From an uncultured Candidatus Melainabacteria bacterium (lineage in GTDB: Bacteria > Cyanobacteriota > Vampirovibrionia > Gastranaerophilales > Gastranaerophilaceae), in the NCBI GenBank assembly GCA_934691935.1, contig CAKUTH010000004.1, positions 1-64,000 on the forward strand: a DNA stretch of 64,000 nt, in the 5' to 3' direction. Below are positions 6,171-15,833 of the stretch, one piece after another. The notes under the pieces were generated by a model, which saw nothing but the letters and a program-made list of their open reading frames with translations, was not told the DNA's origin and did not search any database. Numbering within the stretch: position 1 is the first letter of the stretch; the number at the start of each line of letters is the position of its first letter. The translations under genes were made by a program, and so were the position numbers.

Positions 6171-7090
6171 TTTCCCTCGCCATTAAAAAAGCATGTCATT
6201 GCGAGGACGAACGCAGTGAGGACGTCGCAATCGCAAAGTCGTTGAATATTAATGAGATTACTACGCAATCTTCGATTGCTCGTAATGACATGTATCGTCA
6301 TGCTGAACCCGTTTCAGGGTCTCAAATACAGGTGAGGGGTGCATTTAGTCGCAAATGCGCATTTTCTCTTGCAGAAGTTCTCATTACCCTTGGCATTATC
6401 GGGGTTGTGGCGTCATTGACTTTGCCTAGCGTAATTCACCAATATCGTAAAAAAGTCCTTGAAACCCAGTTCAAGACGGCTTATTCATTTATAAACCAAG
6501 CTATTGTGATGACAAAACAGGATTTAGGCAGTAATTCTTTATTTGATGACTATACTGTTTATAATTCAAAACAAGGTTTTATATACGCTGAAGAATTTTA
6601 TAAAGCATTTTATAAAAGACTCAAAGTTGTAGGGAATGCGACACTAAAATCCACTGATTATTCTATATATTCTGATGGAAATGTAAAACGTTACACTAAT
6701 GGTAAGGAATTTTCCTTTGAAGCACCAGAAAAACTTTTAGAAAATGGAATGACTATCCGTACTCATATAGCTGGCTCTGTCGATGGGATCAGTATTTCAA
6801 TTCAAGTTGATATAAACGGCAATAAAGGACCAAACAGAATGGGGCATGATTTATTTACATTTAAAATTAAAGATTCTAGCGACAAGTTGATTGGTTCTAA
6901 AAAAATAAGAGATTACACTGAAGATGAATTGGGTGATTTAAGCTCTGGCGGAATAAACAACCTGTTGGGCATGCCATGCTCAAGATATTCCAAACAGTCC
7001 GCAAATGGTCTGGGGTGCACATGGTACGCAATCAACGATATTTGCCCAGATGATGAAACAAAAGGTTATTGGGAGTGCTTGCCGAGATAG
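6098..7090 (+). CDS. Prepilin-like protein with long repeat-derived leader (cassette 1)
   Basis: The 330-residue frame starts at an ATG abutting the 11-G tract (MGGGALSS). The first ~90 residues are translated repeats: the TAAG array (VSKLGSKEVSKKLRN), then a palindromic element (6192-6292), then a short link to CAFSLAEVLITLGIIGVVAS, the prepilin cleavage and helix region. The remainder is a globular domain with the recurring NGNKGPNRMGHDLFTFKI segment and Cys residues near the C-terminus. A leader this long is abnormal for a prepilin; the only other in-frame Met before the pilin domain, near 6291, lacks a ribosome site. The 3' end forms the left arm of a terminator. Confidence 0.7.
   Translation: MGGGALSSNVSKLGSKEVSKKLRNFSLAIKKACHCEDERSEDVAIAKSLNINEITTQSSIARNDMYRHAEPVSGSQIQVRGAFSRKCAFSLAEVLITLGIIGVVASLTLPSVIHQYRKKVLETQFKTAYSFINQAIVMTKQDLGSNSLFDDYTVYNSKQGFIYAEEFYKAFYKRLKVVGNATLKSTDYSIYSDGNVKRYTNGKEFSFEAPEKLLENGMTIRTHIAGSVDGISISIQVDINGNKGPNRMGHDLFTFKIKDSSDKLIGSKKIRDYTEDELGDLSSGGINNLLGMPCSRYSKQSANGLGCTWYAINDICPDDETKGYWECLPR
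6192..6292. repeat. Palindromic dispersed element inserted in frame in a prepilin leader
   Basis: The ends CATGTCATTGCGAG (6192-6205) and CTCGTAATGACATG (6279-6292) are inverted copies with one mismatch. The roughly 100-bp element resembles the intergenic palindromes of this genome (compare 27128-27177) but here is read through as protein without a stop. Confidence 0.7.
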
Positions 7091-7112
7091 GTTATAACTC
7101 GGCAAGTTTTTT
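7078..7112 (+). terminator. Terminator formed by the overlapping gene ends
   Basis: CTTGCCGAG (7078-7086) and CTCGGCAAG (7098-7106) form a perfect 9-bp stem followed by six Ts. The left arm encodes the last prepilin residues and the right arm encodes the last residues of the convergent DnaJ-like protein. Confidence 0.75.
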
Positions 7113-8135
7113 GTATAGTTCAATTTGTTTATCTGAAATATCTTTCGGGATAACGATTTTTATTTTGGCGTTCAAGTTACCGTAGCCACCTTTTTTAGGC
7201 AAGCCAAGGTTTTTAAGCCTTAAAGATTGTCCTGAAGATGTTTTTGGCGGAATTTTTATTGAAATTTTGCCATGCAAAGTCTGAATTTCTTTTTTTGTAC
7301 CCAAAACAGCTTCTGGCGGTGTGAGTTCGATTTCTTTGGTCAAATCGCTTCCGTCAATTTCATATTCGCTATCTTTGAAGTGGATTATTAGATACAAATC
7401 TCCTTTTCTTCCGTAGGCATCGGTTTTACCTTCGCCTTTGACACGAACCTTTTTGCCTTCTGTGATTTCAGGGGGAAGTTTTACCTTAATGCTTTTTTGT
7501 TCCGATACAAAACCTGTACCACCGCAAGCCGAACAATAACCACCGTTTGGCGGGCATTGTGTACATTTTTCAATGTCGTTATATTTCACGGTTATCGGTT
7601 CTTTGTTGAACAAATCTTTTGCTGTAATGTTTAATGTTTTAGTAATATCAAGGTTTTCTTGAGCTGGTTCTTGACGTCTTTGGCGAGTGCGACCCGTTGT
7701 GCGTTGTTGTTGCATTCCGCTACCAAAATCAAATCCGCCAAAATTCATGCCTTGAGCACTTCTTCCACCGCCCATCATGTCGCCGAACAAAGAGCTGAAA
7801 AAGTCTGAGAACCCGCCAATATCTTGACCGTTGAAACTAAAACTTTGATAATTGCCACCTTGTCCGCCAAATCCAAAGTTTTCAAATCCTGGTGGTGGTG
7901 TGTAGCTTTGTCCGCCTTGCCAGTTAGAGCCTAAACTGTCGTATCTTTGTCGTTTTTGCTTGTCGCCCAAAACCTCGTAGGCTTCGTTTATATCTTTAAA
8001 TTTGCTTTCAGCTTCTTTGGTTTTATTTACATCAGGGTGAAATTTACGTGCAAGTTTTCTGTACGCAGATTTTATTTCAGCGTCAGTTGCATCACGTTTT
8101 ACGCCCAATATTTCATAATAGTCTTTGTATTCCAT
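7092..8135 (-). CDS. DnaJ/CbpA-type J-domain co-chaperone with a reduced zinc centre
   Basis: The 347-residue protein has a J domain (about 1-67: [33 protein letters not shown] with the HPD signature), a Gly/Phe/Gln-rich region (about 75-145) and a DnaJ C-terminal substrate-binding domain. Full DnaJ has four CxxCxGxG repeats; this one retains CTQC and CSACGGTG only, spaced by seven residues, so it sits between DnaJ and CbpA. It would stimulate DnaK ATPase. The start at 8135 has GGAGATATAAAAAT before it; an upstream-extended start lacks support. No dnaK or grpE is adjacent. Confidence 0.88.
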   Translation of the reverse strand: MEYKDYYEILGVKRDATDAEIKSAYRKLARKFHPDVNKTKEAESKFKDINEAYEVLGDKQKRQRYDSLGSNWQGGQSYTPPPGFENFGFGGQGGNYQSFSFNGQDIGGFSDFFSSLFGDMMGGGRSAQGMNFGGFDFGSGMQQQRTTGRTRQRRQEPAQENLDITKTLNITAKDLFNKEPITVKYNDIEKCTQCPPNGGYCSACGGTGFVSEQKSIKVKLPPEITEGKKVRVKGEGKTDAYGRKGDLYLIIHFKDSEYEIDGSDLTKEIELTPPEAVLGTKKEIQTLHGKISIKIPPKTSSGQSLRLKNLGLPKKGGYGNLNAKIKIVIPKDISDKQIELYKKLAEL

Positions 8136-8227
8136 ATTTTTATATCTCCTATTATTTATGATAATATAAAAAACCACAATCTTTTATATAATTAATTATT
8201 TTTTAATATATTTTGGCAAATGTTTAA

Positions 8228-8256
8228 TTGCCATTTTTTTTAGCTTGTAATATAAT
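8228..8256 (+). promoter_or_regulatory. atpD-atpC promoter
   Basis: TTGCCA (8228-8233) and a perfect TATAAT (8251-8256) have a 17-bp spacer. The start would be near 8263, giving a leader of about 63 bases. Confidence 0.75.
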
Positions 8257-8286
8257 AAACTCAAAAATAGAAAACGTTAAATTTAA

Positions 8287-9732
<1,446 letters not shown>

Positions 9733-9808
9733 TGAATGGTGATTAGTGAGTGGTTAATAGTCAGTATCAAAAGACTGTAACACTCTACGCCATTACATGA
9801 GGAATAAT

Positions 9809-10201
9809 ATGCACTTAAAAATAATCACACACGAAAGAGTTGTTTTTGACGAGGACGTCGATGCAATTTACACAAAGGCAATTGATGGTGAAATAGGTAT
9901 TTTGGAAAACCACGTACCTGTTATGCTTGCGCTGGATATTGGTGTTACAAAAATTGTTAAAGATGGAAATGTCAAACTTTTTACGACAATGGGCGGTGTG
10001 TTCCAGTTTAAAGATAATGAAGCGTTGATTTTGACAACAACAGCAGAATGCGGAGATGAAATAGATGTGGCAAGAGCAAAAGAAGCTATCGCGCGTGCTC
10101 AAGCAAGGTTAGCGGAAAACAAAGCTGAAACCGATGCAAAACGCGCAGAGGCTGCGATTGCAAGGGCAATGGCAAGGCTCAAAGCTACATTGAATAAATA
10201 A
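9809..10201 (+). CDS. atpC: ATP synthase F1 subunit epsilon
   Basis: The 130-residue protein has the N-terminal beta-sandwich (MHLKIITHERVVFDEDVDAIYTKAIDGEIGILENHVP) and the C-terminal helical hairpin (about 85-130, Ala/Arg-rich). It couples rotation between the gamma subunit and the c-ring and can inhibit ATP hydrolysis. The ATG at 9809 has GAGG seven bases upstream, so it is preferred to an ATG at 9797. It is cotranscribed with atpD after a 76-base spacer. Confidence 0.96.
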   Translation: MHLKIITHERVVFDEDVDAIYTKAIDGEIGILENHVPVMLALDIGVTKIVKDGNVKLFTTMGGVFQFKDNEALILTTTAECGDEIDVARAKEAIARAQARLAENKAETDAKRAEAAIARAMARLKATLNK

Positions 10202-10207
10202 TAGATT

Positions 10208-10765
10208 ATGGAAAAGACTTTATATCAAATATTCAAAACATTTTTTAAAGTTGGAACGATGCTTTTGGGTGGCGGTTATGTAATTTTGCCGTTACTTCAA
10301 TCAGAGCTTGTTGATAAAAAACATTGGATTGATGACGACGAGCTTTGTGAATATTATGCTTTGGGGCAAAGTGTTCCTGGAATTATCGCGGCAAATGTTT
10401 CGATATTTGTTGGTTATAAATTAAGGCGCACAATTGGCGCTATCACTGCGGTTGCTGGAATTGTTACGCCAGCGTTTATTTCTATAATTGTTATTGCGAG
10501 AATTTTGGAAGAAATAATCCAGTTGAAGTTTATTCAAAGCATATTTTGGGGCGTTGGAATAGGCGTTTTGATTTTGATTTTTCTTGCTGTTAAAGAAATC
10601 TGGAAAAAGAGTGTTGTTGATAAATTCTCTTGCTGGATATTTTTCTTGACTTTTATTTTGTCAGCTTGTTTTAAAGCTCCGCCTGCAGGGCTTATAATTC
10701 TTGCGATATTTATCGGTTTGTGGTTGCAAGTAGCCCAAAAAATTGAACATGGAGAAAAAGAATGA
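10208..10765 (+). CDS. Chromate transporter family protein, N-type half
   Basis: The 185-residue membrane protein has one CHR domain with KVGTMLLGGGYVILPLLQSEL near the start and SVPGIIAANVSIFVGYKL, followed by about five hydrophobic segments. It forms a pair with the next gene, the short-chain two-gene version of ChrA in which the halves act as a heterodimer. It follows atpC by six bases, so it may be read from the atp promoter. The family moves chromate or sulfate; the true substrate in an anaerobe is unknown. Confidence 0.85.
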   Translation: MEKTLYQIFKTFFKVGTMLLGGGYVILPLLQSELVDKKHWIDDDELCEYYALGQSVPGIIAANVSIFVGYKLRRTIGAITAVAGIVTPAFISIIVIARILEEIIQLKFIQSIFWGVGIGVLILIFLAVKEIWKKSVVDKFSCWIFFLTFILSACFKAPPAGLIILAIFIGLWLQVAQKIEHGEKE

Positions 10766-11292
10766 TATATGTAAAATTGTTTTTAGAATTTTTTCATATA
10801 GGACTTTTTTCTTTTGGTGGCGGTTATGCGACTTTGCCGTTTTTGTATCATATTGCTGATGTACAAAAATGGTACACTGCAAAACAGCTATCTGATATGA
10901 TTGCGGTTTCTTCAATTACCCCTGGACCTGTTGGAGTAAATGTAGCGACTTTTGCAGGGTATTTGACATCAGGTGTTTCTGGGGCTTTGATTGCAACAAT
11001 GTCTGTAATCTTGCCGTCTTTGATAATTGTTGTCATTATTTCAAAACTTTTGGAACAATTTAAGCATAATAAATACGTGCAATCTGTAATTTATACACTA
11101 AAACCTGCAGGTTGCGGGCTTTTGGCGGCTGTTGGCGTTGATATGTTTGTCAACAACATAAACCTTTTGGGGATGTTTTTGTTGGCAGGACTTTTCTGGG
11201 CAAGTTTGACCGAAAAGCGTGACCCATTGTTTTACTTGGCGGTGTCAGCTTTTGTTGGGTTGATTGCTGGATTTTTTAATTTGACTGCTTAG
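10762..11292 (+). CDS. Chromate transporter family protein, C-type half
   Basis: The 176-residue protein is the second CHR domain: FFHIGLFSFGGGYATLPFLYHIADV, SSITPGPVGVNVATFAGYLTSG, then several membrane helices. Its ATG overlaps the stop of the first half (ATGA), indicating translational coupling. The 3' end overlaps the convergent comM gene by 17 bases. Confidence 0.85.
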   Translation: MIYVKLFLEFFHIGLFSFGGGYATLPFLYHIADVQKWYTAKQLSDMIAVSSITPGPVGVNVATFAGYLTSGVSGALIATMSVILPSLIIVVIISKLLEQFKHNKYVQSVIYTLKPAGCGLLAAVGVDMFVNNINLLGMFLLAGLFWASLTEKRDPLFYLAVSAFVGLIAGFFNLTA

Positions 11293-12808
11293 TAATTCTG
11301 TATTGCAGAGCTTGCATAATATGAATTTGTTGGATGTTTTCTGAATTTTCTAAGTCCGCAATTGTCCTTGCAAGTTTTAAAATCCTGTCATATCGGCGAC
11401 CTGACAGTTGATATTTTATTGATGCAGTTTTGAGAATTTCTGTACATTTGTCGTCTAGTTTGCAGTATTTTTTTATTAACCTTGATGTGAGTTCGGAATT
11501 TGTCAAAATACCTTCATTTTCATAACGTTTTGCTTGAATTTTTCTTGCCATAGTGACACGTTTTCTAATATCAGCTGAAGTTTCTGAACTTGGTTGAGTG
11601 TTTAAAAGCTCATCGGCTGTTAGCCTTGGAACTTCTACTTGCAAATCAATCCTGTCTAAAAGTGGGCCAGAGAGTCTTGATTGGTATCTTTGAATTTGAA
11701 ATTCTGAACAAGTGCATTGTTTTTCCTTGTCGCCTAAATATCCGCACGGGCATGGATTCATTGCGCCTAACAATATGAATTTTGCAGGATATTTAATAGA
11801 GTGTTTTGCACGTGAAATAGTAACTTCACCGTCCTCAAGCGGTTGGCGTAAAACTTCCAATACGTTTCGTGGAAATTCTACCATTTCATCAAGGAATAAA
11901 ACTCCGCGGTGTGCGAGTGTAATTTCCCCAGGTTTTGGGGTTGAACCGCCACCAATAATTCCGTTGGCTGAGGCGGTGTGGTGAACCGCACGGAATGGAC
12001 GCTTTGTCATTAACGGTTCATCTGGAGCTAAAAGCCCGCAAATACTGTATATTTTTGTTAATTCAAGTGCCTCTTGCAATTCTAATGGAGGTAAAATCGA
12101 CGGAAAACATTTTGCCATAAGAGTTTTGCCAGAACCTGGAGAGCCTGTCATAAGCATATTGTGTCCGCCAGCAGCAGAAATTTCCAATGCGCGTTTCGCT
12201 TTTTGCTGTCCTTTTACATCTTTGAAATCGTACGCATACTCTTGCTCAAAATTTTCGGTTAAATAGTTTTCTATATTTGTAACTGTCGGCTTTATTGGGT
12301 TGTCGGCAAAGTGGTTCACAACGTCAGCCAAAAATTTTGCGCCATAAATGTTTACATCTCCGCCGAGGCTGGCTTCTTGCGCATTGATTTCAGGAACAAA
12401 AATGTTTTTTACTCCAGCTTCTTTCAAACCTAAAATTAACGGTAAAACTCCATTTACGCCTCGCAAACTTCCGTCCAGCGACAATTCTCCAATGAATGCG
12501 TAATCTTTTGTTTTTTCTTCACTCAAAACTTCTTCTTCGGTTAAAAGCCCGATTGCTATTGGTAAATCAAAGTTTGAACCTTCTTTTTTTAAATCTGCTG
12601 GAGCAAGATTTACTACAACTTTTCTTGAAGGGAATGTAAATCCAGAATTTTTGATAGCAGAACGAACTCTGTCACGAGCTTCATTTATCGCAACATCAGG
12701 CAATCCGACAATTGAAAATGCTGGGAGTGAATTCAAAACATCTGTTTCTACCAAGACCTTGTATGCGTTTAAACCAATTACGGTTGCTGTCGTTACTTTG
12801 TTTACCAT
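11276..12808 (-). CDS. comM: ComM/YifB family AAA+ ATPase (Mg-chelatase-like)
   Basis: The 510-residue protein has an N-terminal Lon-like/ChlI domain (about 20-140: AYKVLVETDVLNSLPAFSIVGLPD), a Mg-chelatase AAA+ domain with GSPGSGKT Walker A at about 220-227 and VLFLDEMVEF Walker B, a CPCG...C zinc-like segment near 355, and a C-terminal helical lid. ComM helicases promote branch migration of integrating DNA during natural transformation, which fits a genome with type IV pilus genes. No Shine-Dalgarno site precedes the ATG; a TATCAT -10 box (12815-12820) ends six bases before it, so it may be leaderless. Confidence 0.9.
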   Translation of the reverse strand: MVNKVTTATVIGLNAYKVLVETDVLNSLPAFSIVGLPDVAINEARDRVRSAIKNSGFTFPSRKVVVNLAPADLKKEGSNFDLPIAIGLLTEEEVLSEEKTKDYAFIGELSLDGSLRGVNGVLPLILGLKEAGVKNIFVPEINAQEASLGGDVNIYGAKFLADVVNHFADNPIKPTVTNIENYLTENFEQEYAYDFKDVKGQQKAKRALEISAAGGHNMLMTGSPGSGKTLMAKCFPSILPPLELQEALELTKIYSICGLLAPDEPLMTKRPFRAVHHTASANGIIGGGSTPKPGEITLAHRGVLFLDEMVEFPRNVLEVLRQPLEDGEVTISRAKHSIKYPAKFILLGAMNPCPCGYLGDKEKQCTCSEFQIQRYQSRLSGPLLDRIDLQVEVPRLTADELLNTQPSSETSADIRKRVTMARKIQAKRYENEGILTNSELTSRLIKKYCKLDDKCTEILKTASIKYQLSGRRYDRILKLARTIADLENSENIQQIHIMQALQYRITKQSN

Positions 12809-12814
12809 AAATTT

Positions 12815-12844
12815 ATGATACTACAAATATTTTTATTGTATAAT
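12815..12844. promoter_or_regulatory. Back-to-back leaderless -10 boxes of comM and the GT9 gene
   Basis: On the minus strand TATCAT (12815-12820) ends six bases before the comM ATG (12808). On the plus strand TATAAT (12839-12844) ends six bases before the GT9 ATG (12851). The -35 matches are weak. The two promoters overlap, so transcription in the two directions should compete. Confidence 0.6.
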
Positions 12845-12850
12845 CAAAGC

Positions 12851-13849
12851 ATGAAAATATTAGCAATAAATTTTGGCGGAATTGGTGATGAAATATTTTT
12901 CTTACCAACACTTATATCTTTAAAAAAAGAATTTCCAAATTCGACGATTACGCTTGCATTAGAACCAAGAAGTAAGAGCGTAAAAGATTTGACAGACGTG
13001 ATAGATGATTTGTTTTTGATTGACGTTAAGGGAAAAAACAAATATCAAGAGCTTTTGAAACTAGTTTTTCTTGCAAGAAAAGGTAAGTTTGATATGGTTA
13101 TTTCCTCTGGCGGAAATAAATTGATTAGTCTGTTGCTGTTTATGACTGGAATTAAAAAACGCTACGGATATGATACTGGGGTTTTGAGTGAAAAACTTTT
13201 GACTAAAACAGTTTCGTTGAATAAAAATCAGTATGCGTGCGCGATGTATCACGAATTGATTACTCCGATAACTGATTTTAGAACAGAATTGCCAGAAATA
13301 AACGTAGAACCGCAGGAAAAAATTCCAAATTCTGTTTTAATTCACCCTGGAGTTAGCAAAATGAGCGTAAACAAGGGTATGATAAAAACCGTTGGAGCAG
13401 AGGTTTGGGCTGAAACAGTTGATTTATTGTTAGGACAAGGCAAGCACGTTATGCTTGCAGGCGGTCCTGACGATAATGATGTAATAGAAAATATTTTGGC
13501 GAAAGTTGATGTAAATTCTCCAAATTTTACCAACTATTATGGCAAAACAAAGAGCCTGAAAGATTTGGCAGTGTTGATTGGCAAGGCTGAAAAATTTATC
13601 TGTTCTGATTCTGCACCGTTGCATGTTGCTGTCGCCATGAAAACTCAAACTTTTGTTATTTTTGGGCCAACTGACGATAAAGTCTTAATCCCACAATCTC
13701 AATTAGTTACGGCAATTAAGGCGAATGACAATTGTCCTATAAAACCTTGCTTGTGGGCACATCGTCAAACGACTTGTGAAAAATTAGATTGTTTAAAAAT
13801 CACCGCAGAAGATATTGTGAATAAGGTAATGGGTTCGTTACGTAAGTAA
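12851..13849 (+). CDS. Glycosyltransferase family 9 (heptosyltransferase-like)
   Basis: The 332-residue protein has the GT9/GT-B pattern: MKILAINFGGIGDEIFFLPTLISLKKEFPN at the start, VLIHPGVSKMS in the middle, and SDSAPLHVAVAMKTQTFVIFGPTDDKV in the nucleotide-sugar binding half. Family members add heptose or related sugars to LPS core. The ATG at 12851 is preferred to one at 12815 because the family begins with this beta strand and because a TATAAT box ends six bases before it. The stop codon lies within a TAAG-type repeat that continues downstream. Confidence 0.85.
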   Translation: MKILAINFGGIGDEIFFLPTLISLKKEFPNSTITLALEPRSKSVKDLTDVIDDLFLIDVKGKNKYQELLKLVFLARKGKFDMVISSGGNKLISLLLFMTGIKKRYGYDTGVLSEKLLTKTVSLNKNQYACAMYHELITPITDFRTELPEINVEPQEKIPNSVLIHPGVSKMSVNKGMIKTVGAEVWAETVDLLLGQGKHVMLAGGPDDNDVIENILAKVDVNSPNFTNYYGKTKSLKDLAVLIGKAEKFICSDSAPLHVAVAMKTQTFVIFGPTDDKVLIPQSQLVTAIKANDNCPIKPCLWAHRQTTCEKLDCLKITAEDIVNKVMGSLRK

Positions 13850-13890
13850 GAAGATACTAAAATTCTTAGTGCCTTAGTAGCTTATATAAA
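13838..13890. repeat. TAAG-type inverted repeat between convergent genes
   Basis: GTAAGTAAG and GATACTAA units are followed by inverted TTAGTGCCTTAGTA units. The left end supplies the last codon and stop of the GT9 gene. Confidence 0.5.
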
Positions 13891-13915
13891 AATAACCCAC
13901 TTATGGCTCCAAAAA

Positions 13916-14617
13916 CTAAATCCCAACGCTCAGACCTGCACAAAGGTTTATAGATTGCCCAGTTATGCCTTTTGCATCTTGTGAAATTAAGTATTTGCAA
14001 AGTTTTGCAATTTCTTCTGGTTTTACAAAACGTTTTTGAGGAATGCATTGTAAAATTTCATCTTTTGAAAATTCACTATCCTCAATGGAATTTGTGCCCA
14101 ATTCTGTTTCTACCCACCCAGGGTTTATTGTGTTAACAGTGATTTCGTGTTCTGCAAGTTCAAGGGCAAGAGCTTTTGTTAAGCCAATAAGTCCTGCTTT
14201 TGAGGATGAATATACGCTTGCGTAAGCCTCTCCCATGACTCCCGAAATTGAACCTATGTTAATAATTCTCCCCCATTTTTGTGATTTCATATAGGGTATA
14301 GCTTTTGATATAAGGTATGCAGGTGCTATAAGATTTGTTTGAAAAATTCTTTGAATGTCAGTAGTAGCCAAAGTTTCAAGACCGCCATAAATATATTCAC
14401 CTGCGTTGTTAACTAATACATCAATTTTGTTGTCTATGATGTATTGAGCTAGTGTGTTTATATCTTTAGAAAGTTCGCAAACGCAAAACCCTTTTGCATT
14501 ACAAGCTGTCAATGCTTGTTCATTTCTACCAGTGACAAAAACCTCACCAATGCTTTGAAGTTCTTTTGCAATGGCGTTGCCTATACCTTTAGATGCACCT
14601 GTTACAAGTATGTTCAT
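13916..14617 (-). CDS. SDR family oxidoreductase (FabG-like)
   Basis: The 233-residue protein has the Rossmann cofactor motif TGASKGIGNAIAKEL (about 6-20), NNAGEYIYGG, and the catalytic Ser-Tyr-Lys set (INIGSISG; YSSSKAGL), with the NPGWVETELG segment after it. It is probably an NAD(P)H-dependent 3-oxoacyl-ACP reductase or related alcohol dehydrogenase; substrate not determinable. The start at 14617 has GAGGAG nine bases upstream; a 26-residue upstream extension overlaps secG and is unsupported. Confidence 0.85.
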   Translation of the reverse strand: MNILVTGASKGIGNAIAKELQSIGEVFVTGRNEQALTACNAKGFCVCELSKDINTLAQYIIDNKIDVLVNNAGEYIYGGLETLATTDIQRIFQTNLIAPAYLISKAIPYMKSQKWGRIINIGSISGVMGEAYASVYSSSKAGLIGLTKALALELAEHEITVNTINPGWVETELGTNSIEDSEFSKDEILQCIPQKRFVKPEEIAKLCKYLISQDAKGITGQSINLCAGLSVGI

Positions 14618-14678
14618 ATTTCTCCTCGAAATCAAAGATTTCGGACCTCTTTTTAGTGAGGACGTGAAGTTTTGTTTC

Positions 14679-14906
14679 CTATTTAATAATACCAAAACCT
14701 AGCAAAAATGTGCAAACCAAAAATATTGCAGATACAATACCTGTAAGTTTGTTCAATCCTTTTTCTGCACTTTTTTGAGAAGCAAATACGTGAGATGCTC
14801 CGCCAATCCCTGCGATGCCATCGCCTTTTGGTGAGTGCAAAAGAATTAAGATTATCAATAATAAAGCTGAAATTATTTGTACAGTCCAAATAAAGCTAAT
14901 TAACAT
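14679..14906 (-). CDS. secG: Preprotein translocase subunit SecG
   Basis: The 75-residue protein has two membrane helices (about 5-23 and 50-71) separated by LLHSPKGDGIAGIGGASHVFASQKSAEKGLNKLT, the SecG signature loop. SecG assists SecYEG during SecA-driven export. GGAG lies eight bases before the ATG, inside the coding region of the upstream NUDIX gene, whose stop overlaps the secG start by seven bases; the two are translationally coupled. Confidence 0.93.
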   Translation of the reverse strand: MLISFIWTVQIISALLLIILILLHSPKGDGIAGIGGASHVFASQKSAEKGLNKLTGIVSAIFLVCTFLLGFGIIK

Positions 14907-15592
14907 TTAATTTTCTCCTTTTTTTTAGAAATGAAATGGGCTCTTTTTGAATTTAATTTAATATTTTCGAAAGTGTACAATCTTGCAGGTCTTTTTGATG
15001 AAGATTTTGTATATTCGTCAAGTTCAATAAGTCCGTCTGTGCTAAGCGCTTTTTTTCTAAAGTTTCTCTTGTCAAGTTTTTTACGCATAATCAATTCGTA
15101 TGCTCGTTGCATTTCTGTTAAAGTGAATTTTTCGTTTAGAAGTTGATATGCAACAGGGCACAATTCAAGTCTTTCGCGAGTTCTTTTCATAGAATATTCA
15201 ATGATTTCTTTGTGGTCGAATGCCAAAGGTGGCAAATCAGAAATCTTGTGCCAACCAAGTTCTGGTGTTGTAACAATTTGAATATCTTCGGCTCTAACAA
15301 GTGCAAAATATGCGCACGTAATAACTCTGGAATTAGGGTGACGAAGCGGGTCGCCAAAAGTGTATAATTGCTCAAGATAGATATTATCGACGTTTGTGCG
15401 TTCTTTTAATACCCTTAATGCTGCTTGATCAAGATTTTCAGACAATCTTACATATCCACCTGGAATTGCCCATTTATCTTTGAACGGTTCGTTGGTGCGT
15501 TTTACCAGCAAAACTTGTAATGCATCATTTTTTAAAGTAACAATTACAACGTCTACCGTAATTTCGTGTGTTTTAGTTTCGTTAAATATCAT
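14900..15592 (-). CDS. NUDIX-domain protein with C-terminal winged helix (NrtR-like regulator)
   Basis: The 230-residue protein has an N-terminal NUDIX fold (about 10-140) with AIPGGYVRLSENLDQAALRVLKERTNV, a degenerate NUDIX box compared with GX5EX7REUXEEXGU, and a C-terminal region (about 150-215) with LTEMQRAYELIMRKKLDKRNFRKKAL, the winged helix of NrtR-type repressors. NrtR proteins sense NAD-pathway metabolites rather than hydrolyse them. AGGA lies four bases before the ATG, and two palindromes lie upstream at 15634 and 15659. Coupling to secG is unusual and gives no clue to its target. Confidence 0.75.
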   Translation of the reverse strand: MIFNETKTHEITVDVVIVTLKNDALQVLLVKRTNEPFKDKWAIPGGYVRLSENLDQAALRVLKERTNVDNIYLEQLYTFGDPLRHPNSRVITCAYFALVRAEDIQIVTTPELGWHKISDLPPLAFDHKEIIEYSMKRTRERLELCPVAYQLLNEKFTLTEMQRAYELIMRKKLDKRNFRKKALSTDGLIELDEYTKSSSKRPARLYTFENIKLNSKRAHFISKKKEKIKC

Positions 15593-15633
15593 AATATCCT
15601 GCCCTTAGGACTATAATATAATAAAAATATAAA

Positions 15634-15674
15634 TGTACGAAATTGTACACTTATTCCCGTTAACATTTGTTAAC
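15634..15674. promoter_or_regulatory. Two palindromes upstream of the NrtR-like gene
   Basis: TGTACGAAATTGTACA (15634-15649, arms TGTAC/GTACA) and GTTAACATTTGTTAAC (15659-15674, arms GTTAACA/TGTTAAC) lie ten bases apart in the gap between the divergent regulator gene and minC. Either could be an operator for the adjacent regulator. Confidence 0.45.
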
Positions 15675-15833
15675 ATAAAATATTAAAAGTTGCTAACCGA
15701 GATAAAGACGATTAAAGCGTTTTGATTTTTGTTATAGCGTAAATAAAATATTACAATTCGAAATAATATGTTGATGTTCTAAAATTTTCATGTATTCATG
15801 GTTTTATAGCTAAAAATTATTGAAGGGATAAGT

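Noticed and set aside
5917..6183. Minus-strand frame across cassette 1
   Set aside because: It runs over the promoter, uORF and G tract of the cassette and appears only as a shadow; the same minus-strand frame is not preserved in copy 3.
6280..6292. Internal ATG near 6291 as true start of the cassette 1 prepilin
   Set aside because: No ribosome site; it lies in the inverted end of a dispersed palindrome; the other two cassettes have no equivalent.
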